Shown here: piece after piece, positions 61,794-64,000 of the stretch
How positions within the stretch are numbered: the stretch's first letter is position 1
How the letters are laid out: the number at the start of each line of letters is the position of its first letter
Assembly: GCA_026005095.1 (NCBI GenBank)
Contig: BPKK01000009.1
Span: 1 to 64,000 of the forward strand
DNA: 64,000 bases
Direction of reading: 5' to 3'
DNA from: Silanimonas sp.
GTDB lineage: Bacteria > Pseudomonadota > Gammaproteobacteria > Xanthomonadales > Xanthomonadaceae
Program-made: the position numbers and the translations under genes
Notes under the pieces: generated by a model
Seen by the model: the letters and a program-made list of their open reading frames with translations, nothing else
What the model was told of the DNA's origin: nothing
Databases searched by the model: none

Positions 61794-64000
61794 ATGCGGC
61801 CCTTCCACCTCCGCCCGCTCGCCCTGCTGAGCGCCGCCCTGCTCGCCCTGCCGCTCGCCGCCTCCGCCCAGGTGGTCATCAGCCAGGTCTATGGCGGCGG
61901 CGGCAACTCCGGCGCCCCGCTGCGCAGCGACTTTGTCGAACTGTTCAATGCCGGCAGCGAGAGCGTGAGCCTCGAAGGCTGGTCGGTGCAGTACGCCTCC
62001 AGCACCGGCACCAGCTGGCAGCGCACCAACCTCTCGGGCTCGATCGCGCCGGGACAGTACTACCTGGTGAAGCAGGCCGATGGCAGCAACACCGCCGCAC
62101 CCGTGCTGCCCACGCCGGATGCCACGGGCAGCATCGCGATGGCCGCAAGCGCCGGCAAAGTGGCCCTTGTCAGCAGCCAGACCACGCTCTCTGGTGCCTG
62201 CCCGCTCGGTGCCCCGGTGGTGGATTTCGTCGGCTTCGGCAGCGCCAGCAACTGCGCCGAGATCGCGCCCACGGCCACCCTGGGCAATGCCACGGCCGCC
62301 CTGCGCAAGGGCGCGGGCTGCACCGATACCGGCAACAATGCCGCCGACTTCGACGTGGCCGCCCCGGCGCCGCGCAACAGCGCCACCGCCGCAGCGCCCT
62401 GCGGCGGCCCGGTGATCCTGGTGCTCTCAGTGGCGGATGTCGCCCTCGAGGAGGGCGATGCCAGCAGCGGCAGCGTGCTGCGCTTCACCTTCCGCCTGAA
62501 CGCCCCGGCGCTGGCCGGCGGCGTGCGCTTCGACGTGGCCACCGCCGACGGCACCGCCGTGGCCGGCGAGGACTATGTCGCCACCCAGACCCGGCTCGAG
62601 ATCGCCGAGGGCGGTCGCGAGGCCTTCCTCGATGTGCCGCTCATCGGCGACACAGTGCCGGAACCGGACGAGACCTTGCTCGTCCGTGTGAACAACATCG
62701 AAGGGGCCAGCATCGAGCGTAGCGAGGCCACCGGCACCATCCGCAACGATGACATCGTGCTGGTGCCGATCCACGCCATCCAGGGCAGCGGTAGCACCTC
62801 GCCGCTGGAAGGCCAGGTGGTGGTGACCGAGGGCATCGTCACCGCCCGCCGCAGCAACGGCTTCTTCCTCCAGACCGCCGATGGCGAGGACGACGGCAAT
62901 CCCGCCACCTCGGAAGGCCTGTTCGTCTTCACCGGCAGTACCGTGTTCCCCGCCGTCGAAGTAAGCAATCGTGTGCGCGTCTCCGGTCGGGTGGTCGAGT
63001 TCGTGCCGGCCTCGGCCCCGAACCAACGCCCGATCACCGAGATCACCGGCGGCGGCGGGGTGAGCGTGCAGGTCAGCCTGCGTGCCAGCGGCCAGCCGCT
63101 GCCCGCCGCAGTGGAACTGCCTGCCGGAGATCTCGCTGCCGGCGGCCCGCTGGAGGCACTGGAGCGCTACGAGTTCATGCGCGTGGCCACCGGCCCGCTG
63201 GTGACCGTGGCTCCCTCTGGGGCTTTCCTCAACGAGCGCAATGCCACCGTCACCGGCTCCGACGGCATCTTCTTCGCCGTGCGTGCCGGCGTGCCACGGC
63301 CCTTCCGCGAGCCCGGCATCCCCATCACCGACGTGATCGCCGCCAGCGTCCCGGCCGGCGTGCCGCGCTTCGACACCAACCCCGAGCGCCTGCGCATCGA
63401 CAGCGACGGCCAGCTCGGCGCCGCCCGCGCCGTGGCCGATGCTGGCACGCCGCTGCCCTCGCTCACCGGCGTGCTCGACTACGGCAACGGCGTCTACACC
63501 CTGCTGCCCGATCCTGGCCAGCTCCTTGGCGATGCCACCGGCCTGCTGCCCGGCGGCCCGGCGCCGAAGGCGGTGCCGGACGCCCCAGCCGATGCACTGA
63601 GCCTCGGCAGCTTCAACCTGCTGCGCTTCTTCGACGATGTCGACGACCCTGGCATCAATGAGCCGGTGCTGACCCCGCTGGCCTTCCAGGCCCGGCTGCG
63701 CGACACCAGCGAGGCCATCTGCCGCTTCCTGAAGGCCCCAGACGTGCTTGGCGTGGTCGAGGTGGAAAACCTCAACGCCCTCGAGAATCTGGCCGAGGCC
63801 ATCAACACCAACCTCTCCGGCGCCTGCCCGATAAACCCGCAGTACCAGGCCTACCTGCTGGAGGGTAACGACGTGGGCGGCATCGACGTGGGCGTGCTGG
63901 TGAGCACCCGCGAGGTGCGCCCCGGTACCCCGCGCATCCGCGTCGTCTCGGTCGAGCAAATCGGCAAGGAGGCGCGCTTCACCAATGCCAATGGCAGCAC
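61794..64000 (+). CDS. secreted ExeM/NucH-type nuclease (3' end outside window)
   Basis: At least 735 residues, cut by the right edge. A signal peptide (residues 1-25, ending ASA) is followed by a lamin-tail domain (VVISQVYGGGGNSGAPLRSD, then DFVELFNAG), a Calx-beta domain around 205-310 (VSVADVALEEGDASSGSVLR-like stretch), an OB-fold-like region (VVTEGIVTARRSNGFFLQTA), and the start of an endonuclease/exonuclease/phosphatase domain (LSLGSFNLLRFFDD; DVLGVVEVENLNALENL). This architecture is that of secreted extracellular DNases (ExeM/NucH). The T2SS in this window is a possible secretion route. No C-terminal sorting tag can be seen. Confidence 0.86.
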   Translation, partial: MRPFHLRPLALLSAALLALPLAASAQVVISQVYGGGGNSGAPLRSDFVELFNAGSESVSLEGWSVQYASSTGTSWQRTNLSGSIAPGQYYLVKQADGSNTAAPVLPTPDATGSIAMAASAGKVALVSSQTTLSGACPLGAPVVDFVGFGSASNCAEIAPTATLGNATAALRKGAGCTDTGNNAADFDVAAPAPRNSATAAAPCGGPVILVLSVADVALEEGDASSGSVLRFTFRLNAPALAGGVRFDVATADGTAVAGEDYVATQTRLEIAEGGREAFLDVPLIGDTVPEPDETLLVRVNNIEGASIERSEATGTIRNDDIVLVPIHAIQGSGSTSPLEGQVVVTEGIVTARRSNGFFLQTADGEDDGNPATSEGLFVFTGSTVFPAVEVSNRVRVSGRVVEFVPASAPNQRPITEITGGGGVSVQVSLRASGQPLPAAVELPAGDLAAGGPLEALERYEFMRVATGPLVTVAPSGAFLNERNATVTGSDGIFFAVRAGVPRPFREPGIPITDVIAASVPAGVPRFDTNPERLRIDSDGQLGAARAVADAGTPLPSLTGVLDYGNGVYTLLPDPGQLLGDATGLLPGGPAPKAVPDAPADALSLGSFNLLRFFDDVDDPGINEPVLTPLAFQARLRDTSEAICRFLKAPDVLGVVEVENLNALENLAEAINTNLSGACPINPQYQAYLLEGNDVGGIDVGVLVSTREVRPGTPRIRVVSVEQIGKEARFTNANGS

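Noticed and set aside
62427..63959. 510-codon minus-strand frame opposite the nuclease gene
   Set aside because: It is low-complexity His/Gly/Ala sequence in the shadow of the nuclease, which has a signal peptide and domain structure.

Overview
The window is GC-rich, densely packed bacterial chromosome. It most likely comes from a gammaproteobacterium of the order Lysobacterales (Xanthomonadales). The reasons are a LysC-LysA fusion beside the MurL/MurD2 pair, a type II secretion operon in the Xps order E-F-G-H-I-J-K-L-M-N-D, an Rrf2-led SUF operon, and a wzm-wzt polysaccharide locus abutting metB. No tRNA, rRNA, CRISPR array or prophage was seen. No gene-free stretch exceeds about 300 bases; the longest gaps are 39292-39519, 14528-14752, 23716-23930 and 61591-61793.

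Layout. 1-4.2 kb (minus): lysAC, murL and murD2, which supply diaminopimelate/lysine and build the glutamate step of the peptidoglycan precursor by the xanthomonad route. 4.3-14.5 kb: two tandem PhzF proteins, a glycine-zipper envelope protein, an alpha/beta hydrolase, an EF-G-like GTPase, an exported amidohydrolase, a large DUF5916 outer-membrane protein, a SET-domain methyltransferase and two small membrane proteins. 14.6-22.0 kb: the SUF iron-sulfur operon (Rrf2 regulator, sufBCDS, GNAT, Rieske ferredoxin), split by an IS5-family element. 22-27.5 kb: a bacteriohemerythrin behind an FNR/Anr-like box, HutD, ComEA, an M20 peptidase, a GlsB-type protein, and the peptidoglycan-recycling pair amgK-murU.

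27.6-36.6 kb (minus): cbs and metB run with a 1-bp gap into a polysaccharide export operon (wzm, wzt, a sulfotransferase/coiled-coil protein with 84-bp repeats, and two glycosyltransferases). This cassette looks lower in GC than its flanks. 36.7-49.5 kb (minus): an acyltransferase, an abundant-looking secreted protein of unknown function with its own promoter and terminator, and the complete T2SS operon. 49.6-52.5 kb: a DUF465 protein, an OmpA/DUF4398 pair and PilU. 52.6-57.4 kb: the tyrosine/homogentisate pathway (hppD, hmgA, FAH, maleylacetoacetate isomerase) under a divergent MarR regulator whose likely operator lies in the promoter spacer. 57.4-64 kb: POT and AbgT transporters, tryptophan 2,3-dioxygenase, and a secreted nuclease cut by the window end.

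A recurrent oddity is single-base frame breaks in conserved genes of the first 28 kb: murL, lysAC (twice), a small membrane protein, murU, and possibly a glycosyltransferase. Their number and single-base nature suggest sequencing or assembly indels rather than gene decay. The best leads are the metB-linked polysaccharide island with its repeat-bearing sulfotransferase protein, the orphan secreted protein beside the T2SS, the IS insertion inside the SUF operon, and the MarR and FNR-type regulatory sites.
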